Positions 7,385-16,022 of a stretch of DNA of 44,113 bases are shown here, one piece after another. The stretch is taken from contig CAIOAO010000012.1 of assembly GCA_903855985.1 (NCBI GenBank), forward strand, positions 1-44,113. Direction: 5' to 3'. The translations under genes were made by a program, and so were the position numbers. This stretch comes from an uncultured Opitutia bacterium. Lineage in GTDB: Bacteria; Verrucomicrobiota; Verrucomicrobiia; Opitutales; Opitutaceae. Under the pieces are notes generated by a model. The model was given only the letters and a program-made list of their open reading frames with translations, ran no database searches and was not told the origin of the DNA. The stretch's first letter is position 1. Each line of letters begins with the position of its first letter.

Positions 7385-9022
7385 ATGACCAGCCGCAGCC
7401 TCGGGCACCGGGCGCCGTTGCTGTGGCTGGTCGTGCCCTTCATCGCGGGCATCGCCACGGGCCGCTATGGTCCGGCCGCCCGGCCCGCCTGGCTGCTCGC
7501 CCTCGCGCTAGTGGCCGCCGGACTATCCTACCTGGCCGCATGGCGGACGCCACGGTGGTGGGGTCTGCCGATGGCCATTACGCTGCTGTTGGCCGGGAAC
7601 GCCAGTTACACCCTGCGCCGCGCCCGGCTCGCCGCGTGGGAGCAGTTGCCGGTCCGCGAAGTGCGACTGTCACTGCGCGTGGACCGCGTGTTTCCGCAGG
7701 ACGAGGCCCGGAAGGCGGCGGGTTTGGCCACCGTGGTGCGCAGCGAGCAGCATCTGCCTGATCTGGCCGGTCAGCGGATTTATTTCTCCCTGGCCCTGGG
7801 CCCGCGCGCGGTGGCGCCGGTCCGCTCCATGCTCATCGCGACCGTCGGCGTGCTGGCGCCGTTGCCGGAAAATCCGTCGCCGACCACGTTTGACGGCTAC
7901 CTGGCGGATGCCGGGATGAATTTCCGACTCGCCCGCGGACGCGTACTTGCGGTCGAGCAGCCCCCGACGCGTTACCGGATGTTCTGCGAGCACCTCGGCC
8001 ACCGGCTCAACGCCATCCTCAGCGCTGGGGTTGCCGCCAAGCGGCCGGAGCTGGCGGCGGTGTACCGCGCCATGATGCTGGGTCAGAAATACGAGCTGAG
8101 CCTGGAGCAGGAGCAGCTGTTCATGCACAGCGGCACGATGCACCTGTTTGCGATCAACGGGCTGCACATCGGCGTGGTGGCCATGGCGCTGCATGCGCTG
8201 CTGGTGATCGCCCGGTGCCCGCGGCTGCTGGTGGCGGGGCTGACCCTGCTCCTCCTTTGGCTCGATGTGGACACGACCGGGGCCAGTCCGTCGGCAGTGC
8301 GGGCCTGGATGCTCGTGGCCGCGTATGAGACGGCGTTTATCCTGCGACTGCCCGCCAATGGCATCGCGGCGCTGGCGGCCGCCGCACTGGTGGTGCTGCT
8401 GGCGGACCCGATGGCGCTGTTCAGTGCGAGTTTCCAGATGAGTTACGGGGTCGTGCTGGCCATCCTGAGCTTCGGCCTGCCCCTGGCCGATTGGCTGGCG
8501 GGGCGGTGGCCGCCCTGGCCCAATCTGCCGGAGGTGACATGGACCTGGTGGCAGCACTGGTGGGCCCGCGGCGTGCGCTGGTTCTGGCCGGTGCTCGGAA
8601 TTGGCGTGGCGGCGGCGCTGGTGGGCGCCGTCTCGGGCGCGGCTTTCTACCGGGTATTCACGCCCGGCGGGCTGGTCGCGAACCTCGTGCTGGTTCCGCT
8701 GGCGATGTTGGTGATCATCGCGGGGTTTGCGTCCATCGCACTCGGGCTCGCCGGTTGGGCCGCGGCCAGCCTGTTGCTCAATCACGCGGCCGTGCTGGTG
8801 CTGGCGGTGATCGACGCCCTGATCCGGCTCGGCCAGCAGGTCCCCGGGATCTGGTGGCCCGCCGAATGGCGGGCGCCCTGGCTCGGCACGGCGACCCTCG
8901 CGACCCTGCTCGCCGTGATCGTGACGGGGTATGCGCGGGGCTGGGCGGGCTGGGCCCGCGGATTCTGGCCGCCGTTGGCCGTCGTGCTGGTGGCGCTGAT
9001 CTTCGGGGTGAAGTTCGGCTAA
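7385..9022 (+). CDS. comEC: ComEC/Rec2-family DNA-uptake channel protein, lacking the C-terminal hydrolase domain
   Basis: ComEC forms the inner-membrane channel for single-stranded DNA during natural transformation. The protein (545 residues from ATG 7385; a TTG at 7379 is also in frame) begins with hydrophobic segments and a soluble OB-like (DUF4131-type) region. The Competence domain follows, with the typical core HSGTMHLFAINGLHIG and the motif ASPSAVRAWML, then many membrane segments up to the C-terminus. It ends in a membrane segment (WPPLAVVLVALIFGVKFG), so the metallo-beta-lactamase-like domain found in longer ComEC proteins is absent. It is transcribed away from rarA and is followed 61 bases later by a small coiled-coil gene. 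Confidence 0.9.
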   Translation: MTSRSLGHRAPLLWLVVPFIAGIATGRYGPAARPAWLLALALVAAGLSYLAAWRTPRWWGLPMAITLLLAGNASYTLRRARLAAWEQLPVREVRLSLRVDRVFPQDEARKAAGLATVVRSEQHLPDLAGQRIYFSLALGPRAVAPVRSMLIATVGVLAPLPENPSPTTFDGYLADAGMNFRLARGRVLAVEQPPTRYRMFCEHLGHRLNAILSAGVAAKRPELAAVYRAMMLGQKYELSLEQEQLFMHSGTMHLFAINGLHIGVVAMALHALLVIARCPRLLVAGLTLLLLWLDVDTTGASPSAVRAWMLVAAYETAFILRLPANGIAALAAAALVVLLADPMALFSASFQMSYGVVLAILSFGLPLADWLAGRWPPWPNLPEVTWTWWQHWWARGVRWFWPVLGIGVAAALVGAVSGAAFYRVFTPGGLVANLVLVPLAMLVIIAGFASIALGLAGWAAASLLLNHAAVLVLAVIDALIRLGQQVPGIWWPAEWRAPWLGTATLATLLAVIVTGYARGWAGWARGFWPPLAVVLVALIFGVKFG

Positions 9023-9083
9023 GCCGGCACCCGGGCAAAATACTGGGTTCCACCGCCGGCAAACTTCATTCACGGTTCCTCCC

Positions 9084-9368
9084 ATGAAAAGCGCCTATGA
9101 ACTCGCGATGGAACGCCTGGCCAAGTCCGACCCCGCCAAGGGCAAGCCGCTGACCGCGGCGCAAAAAGCCCGGCTCGCGGAGCTGGACCGCGTTTACCAA
9201 GGCAAGTGGGCGGAGCGGGAGATTTTCCTCAAGAAGCAGCTCGATGAGGCCTATGCCGCGCAGAAGGCCGACGAGGTGCAGAAGATCCAGCAGCAGCTCG
9301 CCCACGAGCGCGCGCGGATCGATGAGGAGCGCGACGAGGAAAAGGAGCGCGTCCGGCGAGGGGAGTAA
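9084..9368 (+). CDS. Small charged coiled-coil protein, hypothetical
   Basis: A 94-residue cytosolic-looking protein made almost entirely of charged residues and alanine (for example FLKKQLDEAYAAQKADEVQK), predicted to be one or two long helices or a coiled coil. I do not recognise a family. GC-rich codon use matches the neighbours. An in-frame opening MKSAYELAMERLAKSDP and a spacing of 61 bases after comEC support a real gene, perhaps co-transcribed with it. It converges on the hypothetical gene at 9403-9873 with only about 34 bases between, where a short 6-bp hairpin (9364-9381) overlaps its stop. Confidence 0.6.
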   Translation: MKSAYELAMERLAKSDPAKGKPLTAAQKARLAELDRVYQGKWAEREIFLKKQLDEAYAAQKADEVQKIQQQLAHERARIDEERDEEKERVRRGE

Positions 9369-9402
9369 GGCTCGACTTACTAACGCCTATTACATTCGGG
9401 AC

Positions 9403-9873
9403 CTAGCTGACCGGGAGGGAATCGTCTTCGACAACTTTTTCCACAATCCAACGGCTGCCCTCACGTCTGAAATAGCAGCGGAGGCTACTACAGCCCAACG
9501 GGCCGCTGTAGATAGTTATGCTACAGCGCCAGCCGTTCTGGAATATCTCAAATCCTTCCGCAGAAAGCTTGTAACCCACTCGATTTCGTTCGCTGCGCAG
9601 CCGATAGATTCCATCGCGTGACATGGCAAACGTATCGGCGGGACGCAGCCAGTCATAGCGACAGGCGGCGCGGACGCGGGCTTCACTCTCCTTCGAAGCG
9701 CTTACAAAGATTAGCGTCGGATCGCCCGGCGACAGCTTGCTGCCGATTTCCTTGAGCCGATAAATGAGCGCCAACTCCATCAATTCTTCTTCTGCAGGTA
9801 CTGGCTTTCCCGTTGTGCCGCCACTGGAAGTATATGCAAACACGAGGCAGAACAGGATTAAGACTGCCTTCAT
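9403..9873 (-). CDS. Hypothetical secreted protein with atypical base composition
   Basis: A 156-residue protein with a clear N-terminal signal peptide (MKAVLILFCLVFAYTSSGG). The mature domain contains LALIYRLKEIGSKLSPGD and a C-terminal part with several aromatic residues and cysteines (NGWRCSITIYSGPLGCSSLRCYF). I recognise no domain. It may be exported, with disulphides among its C-terminal cysteines; that is inference. Codon use is noticeably less GC-rich than its neighbours, a possible sign of recent acquisition. It lies between two convergent or adjacent housekeeping-type genes and has no obvious operon partner. Confidence 0.6.
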   Translation of the reverse strand: MKAVLILFCLVFAYTSSGGTTGKPVPAEEELMELALIYRLKEIGSKLSPGDPTLIFVSASKESEARVRAACRYDWLRPADTFAMSRDGIYRLRSERNRVGYKLSAEGFEIFQNGWRCSITIYSGPLGCSSLRCYFRREGSRWIVEKVVEDDSLPVS

Positions 9874-9894
9874 GGCTGCCTCCCCCGGTCGCTA

Positions 9895-10665
9895 CTAAAC
9901 AAACTCGAAATCCGCCACGATGGCGTGGTGGTCGGAGGCGCGGGTCGGCACCACGCGGCGCGCGACGCAGCGGAGGCCCGCGTTGTAGAAAATATGGTCG
10001 AGGACGAACGGCCGGCGGCGCCAGGTCACCTCGGTCTGCTGCACGGTCGTGAAGCCCCGCTCGGCAAACTGGCTGATCAGGGTCTGGTGGCGGCTGACGT
10101 TGAAATCCCCCGTGAGGATGGTCGGCCCGGACGAGGTGGCGAGCTGCTCGGCGACCAGCTGGCGCTGGAACGGATTCATCGTGCTGCTCGAGCCCAGCAT
10201 GAAAAACGCCAGGAGGTGCGTGTTGAAGAGGCGCAGGTCGCGGCCGAGGAGCGTGGTGTCGGCGCCGATCATCACGCGGTCGGTGGGCGTCATTTTCTTG
10301 CCGAAAAACTCAAACTCGATCGGCGGCGACGGCAGGTCGAGCCGCATGGTCGAGCGCAGCGGGGTGAGCGAAAAGATTGCCAGTCCGACGCCGAACGGCA
10401 GCTCGCGCACATCGGCCTTCGGGTAGGAAAACCAGCTGTCGTAGGCGGAAAGCTCGGCCTGCAGGCGGGTAAAATTCGGCGGCGGCTGGATTTGCACGCC
10501 GCCGGGCGGCGTTTGCTCGACCTCCTGCAGCATGATGAGGTCGGCCTTGTGCCGGCGGATTTCCTCGAGGGTATACTCCAGCCGGATCGGCGCGCGGTCG
10601 GGATAGGTGTCATCCCACATCTGGCCGAACTGCATGTTGAACTGCAGGACCCGGAAGGTGCTCAT
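9895..10665 (-). CDS. Endonuclease/exonuclease/phosphatase (EEP) family protein
   Basis: The EEP fold hydrolyses phosphodiester or phosphomonoester bonds in DNA, lipids or nucleotides with a divalent metal. Motifs in order are FRVLQFNMQFG (metal-binding Asn), IMLQEVEQ (catalytic Glu), LFNTHLLAF, TGDFNVS (Asp/Asn pair) and ASDHHAIVADFE (terminal Asp-His pair). All expected active-site residues are present. ATG 10665 (MSTFRVLQF) is preferred over the in-frame start 15 bases upstream. There is no signal peptide, so it is probably cytosolic. The substrate cannot be read from sequence. It lies downstream of thyX on the same strand but is separated from it by 149 bases. Confidence 0.85.
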   Translation of the reverse strand: MSTFRVLQFNMQFGQMWDDTYPDRAPIRLEYTLEEIRRHKADLIMLQEVEQTPPGGVQIQPPPNFTRLQAELSAYDSWFSYPKADVRELPFGVGLAIFSLTPLRSTMRLDLPSPPIEFEFFGKKMTPTDRVMIGADTTLLGRDLRLFNTHLLAFFMLGSSSTMNPFQRQLVAEQLATSSGPTILTGDFNVSRHQTLISQFAERGFTTVQQTEVTWRRRPFVLDHIFYNAGLRCVARRVVPTRASDHHAIVADFEFV

Positions 10666-10814
10666 CGGGACGGGTGACACAAGGTCACGGGTTGCACATC
10701 AGCGCCAGCGCAGCAGCCATGATCCAACGGGCCTGACACCATGAGGGCAGCACCGGGTAACGTCATCGGGGGTGAGCCGATTGATTGCAGCAGCGGCAGG
10801 GGGTCGCAAATCAT

Positions 10815-12161
10815 TTATTCCGGCTCGGCCGTACCCTCGACCACCCAGGACCGCGCCGCCGGCATCTGGTGAAAAAATTCGCGCAAGGCGGCGCTCAGGT
10901 GCTCGGCATAGCGGAAGTGGGCGCCCATGCCGGTGCGCAATTCCGCCTCGTAGATGAATTTGTCCGCCTGGGTCGAGTGCTCGAAGGGGGTTTGGGCGCC
11001 GAGCAGCAGCGAGTAAACGTAGGCCGGCGAGCCGCGGCGCAGCAGCTCGCGCGTGAGTTCCAGCTGCTGCTTGAGGAGCTCGGCATGGTCGGCGTGCTTG
11101 ATCTCGGGCGGCAGGTAAAAGCCGCCCTGCACCAGCGGGGAGAAACGGTGGCCGGTGCGGTGGCGGTTGAGGTCGCGCAGCTCGGCCAGCGCCATGTTGT
11201 TCCACGCAAAGGTCACGCGCGTGCGGCGCGTTGCGAGGCCCTGGTGGCCGTAACGGTTCGCGCGGTGGCGCAGCGCCTCGGACACCGGCTGGGTCTCCGG
11301 CAGCCACGGCGGCGCCTCGCGGTCCACCTTCACCCAGACCTCGTCATCGAGCGGCTGCGCCGAGAGCCGCTCGAGGCCGAGCTTGAGGCTCGCGGCGAGT
11401 TCCTGGCGTGCCTGTTCCTCGTAGGATTTTTCCGCGGTGCTGTGCCGCATGAGCCGGGGCGACTGCTTGATCAGCTCCTCCCGGATGAGGGCGGCCGCAG
11501 CCCGGGCCTCGGGGTTGGGCAGCGAGTCGAGGTGCTTCACCGTCGTCGCCCACATGCGCGAGGACTGGACGAGCCCGAGGTTGGTGCGCGTGGCGAAGGG
11601 GATGAAGTAGCGCGCGCGGTCGAGCGCGTAATTTTTCCGGAGGCGGGTGACGACGGCCGCCTTGGCGTCGGGCGGCAGGCGCACCAGTTCGGGCTTCGCC
11701 GTCGCGAGCAGGTCGAGCCGCATGTATTCGGCATGATAGGCGGCAAACGCCGCGGCCATCACGTCGGTCCAGCGCGTGGCGAGATCCGCCGGGATGCCGA
11801 TCTCCGCGGGCGACGGGAGGTTCGCCGCGTCCATCGTGATGTAGCGCGTGCTCGACTCCTGGCCGTCGGCCATCGTCGCGATCTCAAAGATTTTCCAGGC
11901 GAGCCACATCGAGACGCCGTCCAGCGCGATGGCCAGGCCGCCGGTGAGGCCGCCGATGGAGGCGTGCCCGTAGTCCACGAACTTCAGGATGCGGTCGATG
12001 GACGCCTCGGGATTGTTGACATCAACCTTGGTGAGGATGGAGGCGAGTCCCTCGTTGCTGCGCGAGTAGCGCGCAAGCACGGAGGCCAGCAGCTCGGGCG
12101 TGACCTTGGGCAGGTCGGCGGCGGTCGGGGGCGGGACGAGGGCGAGGCCGGTTACTTTCAT
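10815..12161 (-). CDS. thyX: Double-length flavin-dependent thymidylate synthase (ThyX) with two ThyX-like repeats
   Basis: ThyX makes dTMP from dUMP using FAD and methylene-tetrahydrofolate. This product has 448 residues from ATG 12161, about twice a normal ThyX, and contains two ThyX-like halves. The N-half keeps the DYGHASIG region, the SSTRY end of the signature (about 104-108) and a downstream RARYFIPFATRTNLG / SSRMW block. The N-half RHR triplet is replaced by IAT. The C-half keeps RHR (about 330) but has lost the S-x-RY end (RHRTGHRFSPLVQGGFY). Signature residues are therefore split between the halves. A fused pseudo-dimer with composite active sites would explain this, but it is inference. 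No thyA is visible in the window. It is divergent from the YXWXG gene. Confidence 0.85.
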   Translation of the reverse strand: MKVTGLALVPPPTAADLPKVTPELLASVLARYSRSNEGLASILTKVDVNNPEASIDRILKFVDYGHASIGGLTGGLAIALDGVSMWLAWKIFEIATMADGQESSTRYITMDAANLPSPAEIGIPADLATRWTDVMAAAFAAYHAEYMRLDLLATAKPELVRLPPDAKAAVVTRLRKNYALDRARYFIPFATRTNLGLVQSSRMWATTVKHLDSLPNPEARAAAALIREELIKQSPRLMRHSTAEKSYEEQARQELAASLKLGLERLSAQPLDDEVWVKVDREAPPWLPETQPVSEALRHRANRYGHQGLATRRTRVTFAWNNMALAELRDLNRHRTGHRFSPLVQGGFYLPPEIKHADHAELLKQQLELTRELLRRGSPAYVYSLLLGAQTPFEHSTQADKFIYEAELRTGMGAHFRYAEHLSAALREFFHQMPAARSWVVEGTAEPE

Positions 12162-12307
12162 GCAGCAACGCCACTGAGGCAGCATTCGCGGCCGGAAACA
12201 AATGTCTTTTCGACCGGTCTGTGCCCACCGTGCCTGCAGCCTTGGTAACCCGGCCCGGACGCAGACGTCTGTTTAGCATGCACCACTCCACCCTCCCCAC
12301 TCCCGCC

Positions 12308-12898
12308 ATGAAGCCCTCCAAGTTTACCCTTCTCGCCGCGGCTTGTGCCGCAGCCCTGGCCGTCACGGCCCGGGCGGAAACCCATGTCAGCATCGATCTG
12401 GGCCTCCGGCTCGGGCCGCCCCCGCCCATCGTCGTGCGCGAGGCGCCGCCGCGCCCGGTCATCGTGGAGCGGCAGTATAGCGCCCCCGGTCCCGGCTTTG
12501 TCTGGATTCCCGGGCACAACTCCTGGGTGAACGGCCGGTGGACCTGGTTCCCGGGCACCTGGGTCCGGCCGCCGCAGCCCAACACCATTTATGTCGCAGG
12601 CCGCTGGGACGAACGCTCCCGCAACTGGATCGAGAGCCATTGGGAACTCGCCCCGCCGCCACCCCCGGCCCCGGTTGTCATCATGGAAGCCCCGCCGTAG
12701 CTGCGCCGCGAGCATCCGGGCTACCGGCCGGGTCGGGACTACGTCTGGATTGAAGGCTACTGGGCCTGGCACGGGCGGCGTTATGAGTGGGTGCCCGGCC
12801 GCTGGGACCGCCCGCCGCATGGTCAGGGCAAGTGGAATGCCCCGCGCTATGAACGCCGCGGCAACTCCTACGTGTTCATCGAGGGCAGCTGGCGCTAA
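12308..12898 (+). pseudogene. YXWXG-repeat exported protein interrupted by an in-frame TAG
   Basis: The frame from ATG 12308 encodes a signal peptide (MKPSKFTLLAAACAAALAVTARA) and then WIPGHNSWVNGRWTWFPGTW and YVAGRWDERSRNW repeats typical of YXWXG/WXXGXW proteins. It meets TAG at 12698-12700. The same frame then continues without a shift for 66 sense codons and stops (DYVWIEGYWAWHGRRYEWVPGRW ... SYVFIEGSWR), matching the family's usual C-terminus. A C-to-T change turning CAG (Gln) into TAG would explain the break. The first part alone (130 residues) could still be secreted. It might be a true nonsense mutation, a sequencing error or amber read-through. A strong terminator follows the second stop, as expected if the full frame was the original gene. 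Confidence 0.8.
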
Positions 12899-12921
12899 GG
12901 CCGGCGAAGCTGATTCTTCCC

Positions 12922-12948
12922 GCCCGGGCCTCTGGCCCGGGCTTTTTT
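12922..12948 (+). terminator. Strong Rho-independent terminator
   Basis: GCCCGGGCC (12922-12930) and GGCCCGGGC (12934-12942) form a perfect 9-bp stem with loop TCT, followed by six T. It ends transcription of the YXWXG gene and lies between it and the convergent nuo operon. The T-run is only on the plus side. Confidence 0.93.
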
Positions 12949-12964
12949 ACGACCGGCAGCCGGC

Positions 12965-14476
12965 TCAGCGGGTGTTCAGCCACTGGCCGAGCACACCCTG
13001 GTACAGTCCCAGCAGCACCGTGCCGAACGCCAGCAGGCCCAGCACAAGGCCTACGGTGAAGCTCACAGGGGTGAGGGCCGGCCGCGCGGTCGCGTCGCCG
13101 TCCGGCAAGGTCGAACTCGAGAAGACGGCCGCCCGGATCCAGCTGAAATAGTAGTAGATCGAGATCACGACGCCGATGATGGCGACCGTCAGCAGGCCGT
13201 AGAGGCCGGCCTTGAAGGCGGCGATGAAGATGAAGAGCTTGCCCATGAACCCCGCCAGCGGCGGGATACCGGCCAGCGAGCCGAGACCGATGGCGAGCAC
13301 CAGCGCGAGGAACGGGCGGTCCTTGGCGAGACCGGCATAGTGGCTGATTTCCTGGTCCGCGTCATCGGGGCCGGCCACCAGCGCCATCACCCCGAACACG
13401 GCAAAGGATGCGAGCAGGTAGGCAAAGAGGTAGAAATAAATCGCGCCGATCGCCATCGACTGCGTGCCGGCGGCGACGACGCCCATCAGCAGGAAACCCG
13501 CGTGCGAGACGCCGGAGAGGCCCATCAGGCGCTTGACGTTGTGCTGGGTTAGCGCGCCCAGGCTGCCGAACAGCAGCGTCGCCGCCGCCATCAGCGTGAG
13601 CACCGGCGCCAGGAGCCAGGCGTAGGGCGAAAACGTCCGGGCGAGCACCAGCAGCACCAGGAATCCCGCGCCCTTGGAGGCCACCGCCAGGAAGGCCGTC
13701 ACCGGCGTGGGCGCACCCTGATAGACATCCGGCACCCAAATCTGGAAGGGAAACGCCGCGATCTTGAAGGCCACGCCCGAGAGCACGAGCACGATGCCGA
13801 CACTGGCGAGGAAGTTGTGGCGGTTGGCCGCGAGGAAGGCATGGAGTGAGTCCAGGTTCATCGCCGAGGCCGTGTGGCCCGTCAGCTCCGGGTTACCGGC
13901 CACGCCGTAGAGCAGCACGATGCCAAACAGCAAAATCGAGGAGCTCAGCGCACCCATGATGAGGTGCTTCAGGCCGGCCTCGAGCGTGAGGGGGCTGCTG
14001 CGGAAGTAACTAACCAGGATATACAGGCCGATCGTCACCGTCTCGAGCGCCACGAACAGCATCACGAAGTGGTTGCTCTGCACGAGGAGCATCATCGCCG
14101 CGGTGACCACGAGCAGGATGTGGTAAAACTCCGTGTGCGGCAGCTTCTGCTTGGCGAGGCTGATGGTGCCGATCACGCCGACCAGCAGCGCGGCCAGCAG
14201 GAAAAACACCCGCATCACCTGGCCCTCGCGCGAGTGGACGAGCAGGCCGTTGAAACTCTCCGACTCCACAAAACCGGCCGTGAAACCGAGCAGCTGGAAC
14301 ACCAGCAGGGCCAGCACTCCCAGCAGCGCCACGGCGGGGAGCCGCGAGTGCAGCTTGGCGGGCAAAATGATCTCGAGGGCCAGCAGCGCCAGCGCGATAC
14401 AGCCGAGCAACAGCTCGGGCATGATGGCCAGCCAGTCGTTGTTCGCGGCGAGGGTTTGGAGGGAAGCGATATCCAT
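12965..14476 (-). CDS. nuoN: NADH-quinone oxidoreductase subunit N
   Basis: A proton-pumping, antiporter-like membrane subunit of complex I. The 503-residue protein has about 14 predicted membrane helices and the Mrp-type core (FKIAAFPFQIWVPDVYQGAPTPVTAFLAVASKGAG, with the key membrane lysines). The broken-helix region around HNVKRLMGLSGVSHAGFLLMG is also present. It is the last gene of the nuo operon, seven bases after nuoM. Downstream it faces the YXWXG gene, with a hairpin in between that carries T only in the other direction. Confidence 0.97.
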   Translation of the reverse strand: MDIASLQTLAANNDWLAIMPELLLGCIALALLALEIILPAKLHSRLPAVALLGVLALLVFQLLGFTAGFVESESFNGLLVHSREGQVMRVFFLLAALLVGVIGTISLAKQKLPHTEFYHILLVVTAAMMLLVQSNHFVMLFVALETVTIGLYILVSYFRSSPLTLEAGLKHLIMGALSSSILLFGIVLLYGVAGNPELTGHTASAMNLDSLHAFLAANRHNFLASVGIVLVLSGVAFKIAAFPFQIWVPDVYQGAPTPVTAFLAVASKGAGFLVLLVLARTFSPYAWLLAPVLTLMAAATLLFGSLGALTQHNVKRLMGLSGVSHAGFLLMGVVAAGTQSMAIGAIYFYLFAYLLASFAVFGVMALVAGPDDADQEISHYAGLAKDRPFLALVLAIGLGSLAGIPPLAGFMGKLFIFIAAFKAGLYGLLTVAIIGVVISIYYYFSWIRAAVFSSSTLPDGDATARPALTPVSFTVGLVLGLLAFGTVLLGLYQGVLGQWLNTR

Positions 14477-14483
14477 GGCGGCA

Positions 14484-16016
14484 TTATTTGCCCGAGACGG
14501 CGGCGGGGGCGGCGTAAACCGCGCGCAGGGTGGCGTCGAGCGGCGTGGACAGGGACTTCGGCCAGAAGCCGATGAAGAGCAGCGCGGCCAGCAGGATCAG
14601 GGCGGGGATTTTCTCCCGCCAGCTCAGGTCGGACGGCGGATGCTGGGCGGCGACGCGGGCGAACGCCTCGGTGGGCGGGCCGAAGAACACCTTCGCGGCA
14701 GCGCGCAGGCCGTAGACCGCCGAGATGACCACGCCGGAGACGGCGATGACCGTGAGGCAGTGCGAGAACTGCCACAGCGCGACGAAGATCGTGAGTTCAC
14801 CCCAGAAGTTCGCGAAGCCCGGCAGGCCGATGCTGGCGAAAGTCGCGGCGACGAAGAAGGCCGCGAGGACCGGCGTCTTCTGGGCGAGTCCGCCCATTTC
14901 CGTGAGCTCAAAGGTGTGCGTGCGGTGAAAGATGCTCGTCGCCAGCAGGAAGAGCAGCGCCACGGACAGGCCGTGCGCGACCATCAGCAGCACGACACCG
15001 CCGGCACCGAGCACCGAGTAGCAGGCGATGCCGAGGAAGGCATAACCCATGTGCATCACCGAGCTGTAACCGATGACCTGCTTGAGGTCGCGCTGGGCCA
15101 TCGTGATGAAGCCGACGATCAGGACGTTGCCCACCGCCGCGAGCGCCGCGAGGGTGTGGCTCCAGTGCGCCGCGCCGTGGGGCAGCAGCGGCAGTGCGAT
15201 CTGGATGAGGCCGTAGAGGCCGAATTTCTTGAGTACGCCGGCGTGGAGCATCGCGGCGGAGCTCGGGGCCTGGCCGTAGCCGAGGGGCGCCCAGGTGTGC
15301 AGCGGCCAGAGCGAGACGAGGATGCCGAAACCGAACATCAGCAGGGCGAAGATGTTGTTCTGCACCGTCTCACCGAGCGGCCGGGCCGCGATGATCTGGC
15401 GGAGCGTGATGAGGTCGAAGGACGGCGCCCCACTCTTCACGTAGAGCGCGATCAGGCCGATCAGCGACAGCATCGCGCCGGCCGTGAGGTAAATGGTCAC
15501 CTTCATCGCCGCGTAGCTGCGGTCGCGTCCACCCCAGATGCCGATCATGATGAAGGTCGGGATCAGCGCGAGTTCGTGGAAGAGGTAGAAAAACACGACG
15601 TCCACGCTGGCGAACACGCCCATCAGGCCGGCCTGCATGACGAGCAGCAGCATGAGGTAGATCTTGAGGCGCTCGGCGGTGGACTGGATCGCGTAGAGGC
15701 CGGCGGCGAGACCGACGAGGCCGGCCAGCACGAAGAGCGGGAGCGAGATGCCGTTGAGGCCGAGCTTCAGGCTGATGCCGAGACCGTCGATGCCATCGAG
15801 TCCGGTCGAATAATTGGTCAGGTAGGCGTAGCCGTGGACCTGCGTCTGCCCGGCAAAATAGAACCAGGTGTGCAGCGCCATCAGCGCCGGGGCGGCGAAG
15901 CCGACGTAGGCGAGGCGGATGGACCAGCGCTTGGGCAGGCCGCAGGCAATGGCGACCGCCACCGCGAGCGGGATCGCGATGGCCAGGAGAAGGGGGTCGA
16001 ATGGCAGGTTGCTCAT
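14484..16016 (-). CDS. nuoM: NADH-quinone oxidoreductase subunit M
   Basis: The second antiporter-like, proton-translocating subunit of the complex I membrane arm. It has 510 residues and about 14 membrane helices. Characteristic motifs are LFHELALIPTFIMIGIWGGRDR (with the essential helix-5 Glu), LWPLHTWAPLGYGQAPSSAAMLHAGVLKKFGLYG (conserved Lys and His) and DLKQVIGYSSVMHMGYAFLG. The start MSNLPFDPLLLAIAIPL lies six bases after the nuoL stop, which indicates tight co-transcription. Confidence 0.97.
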   Translation of the reverse strand: MSNLPFDPLLLAIAIPLAVAVAIACGLPKRWSIRLAYVGFAAPALMALHTWFYFAGQTQVHGYAYLTNYSTGLDGIDGLGISLKLGLNGISLPLFVLAGLVGLAAGLYAIQSTAERLKIYLMLLLVMQAGLMGVFASVDVVFFYLFHELALIPTFIMIGIWGGRDRSYAAMKVTIYLTAGAMLSLIGLIALYVKSGAPSFDLITLRQIIAARPLGETVQNNIFALLMFGFGILVSLWPLHTWAPLGYGQAPSSAAMLHAGVLKKFGLYGLIQIALPLLPHGAAHWSHTLAALAAVGNVLIVGFITMAQRDLKQVIGYSSVMHMGYAFLGIACYSVLGAGGVVLLMVAHGLSVALLFLLATSIFHRTHTFELTEMGGLAQKTPVLAAFFVAATFASIGLPGFANFWGELTIFVALWQFSHCLTVIAVSGVVISAVYGLRAAAKVFFGPPTEAFARVAAQHPPSDLSWREKIPALILLAALLFIGFWPKSLSTPLDATLRAVYAAPAAVSGK

Positions 16017-16022
16017 TGCAGA

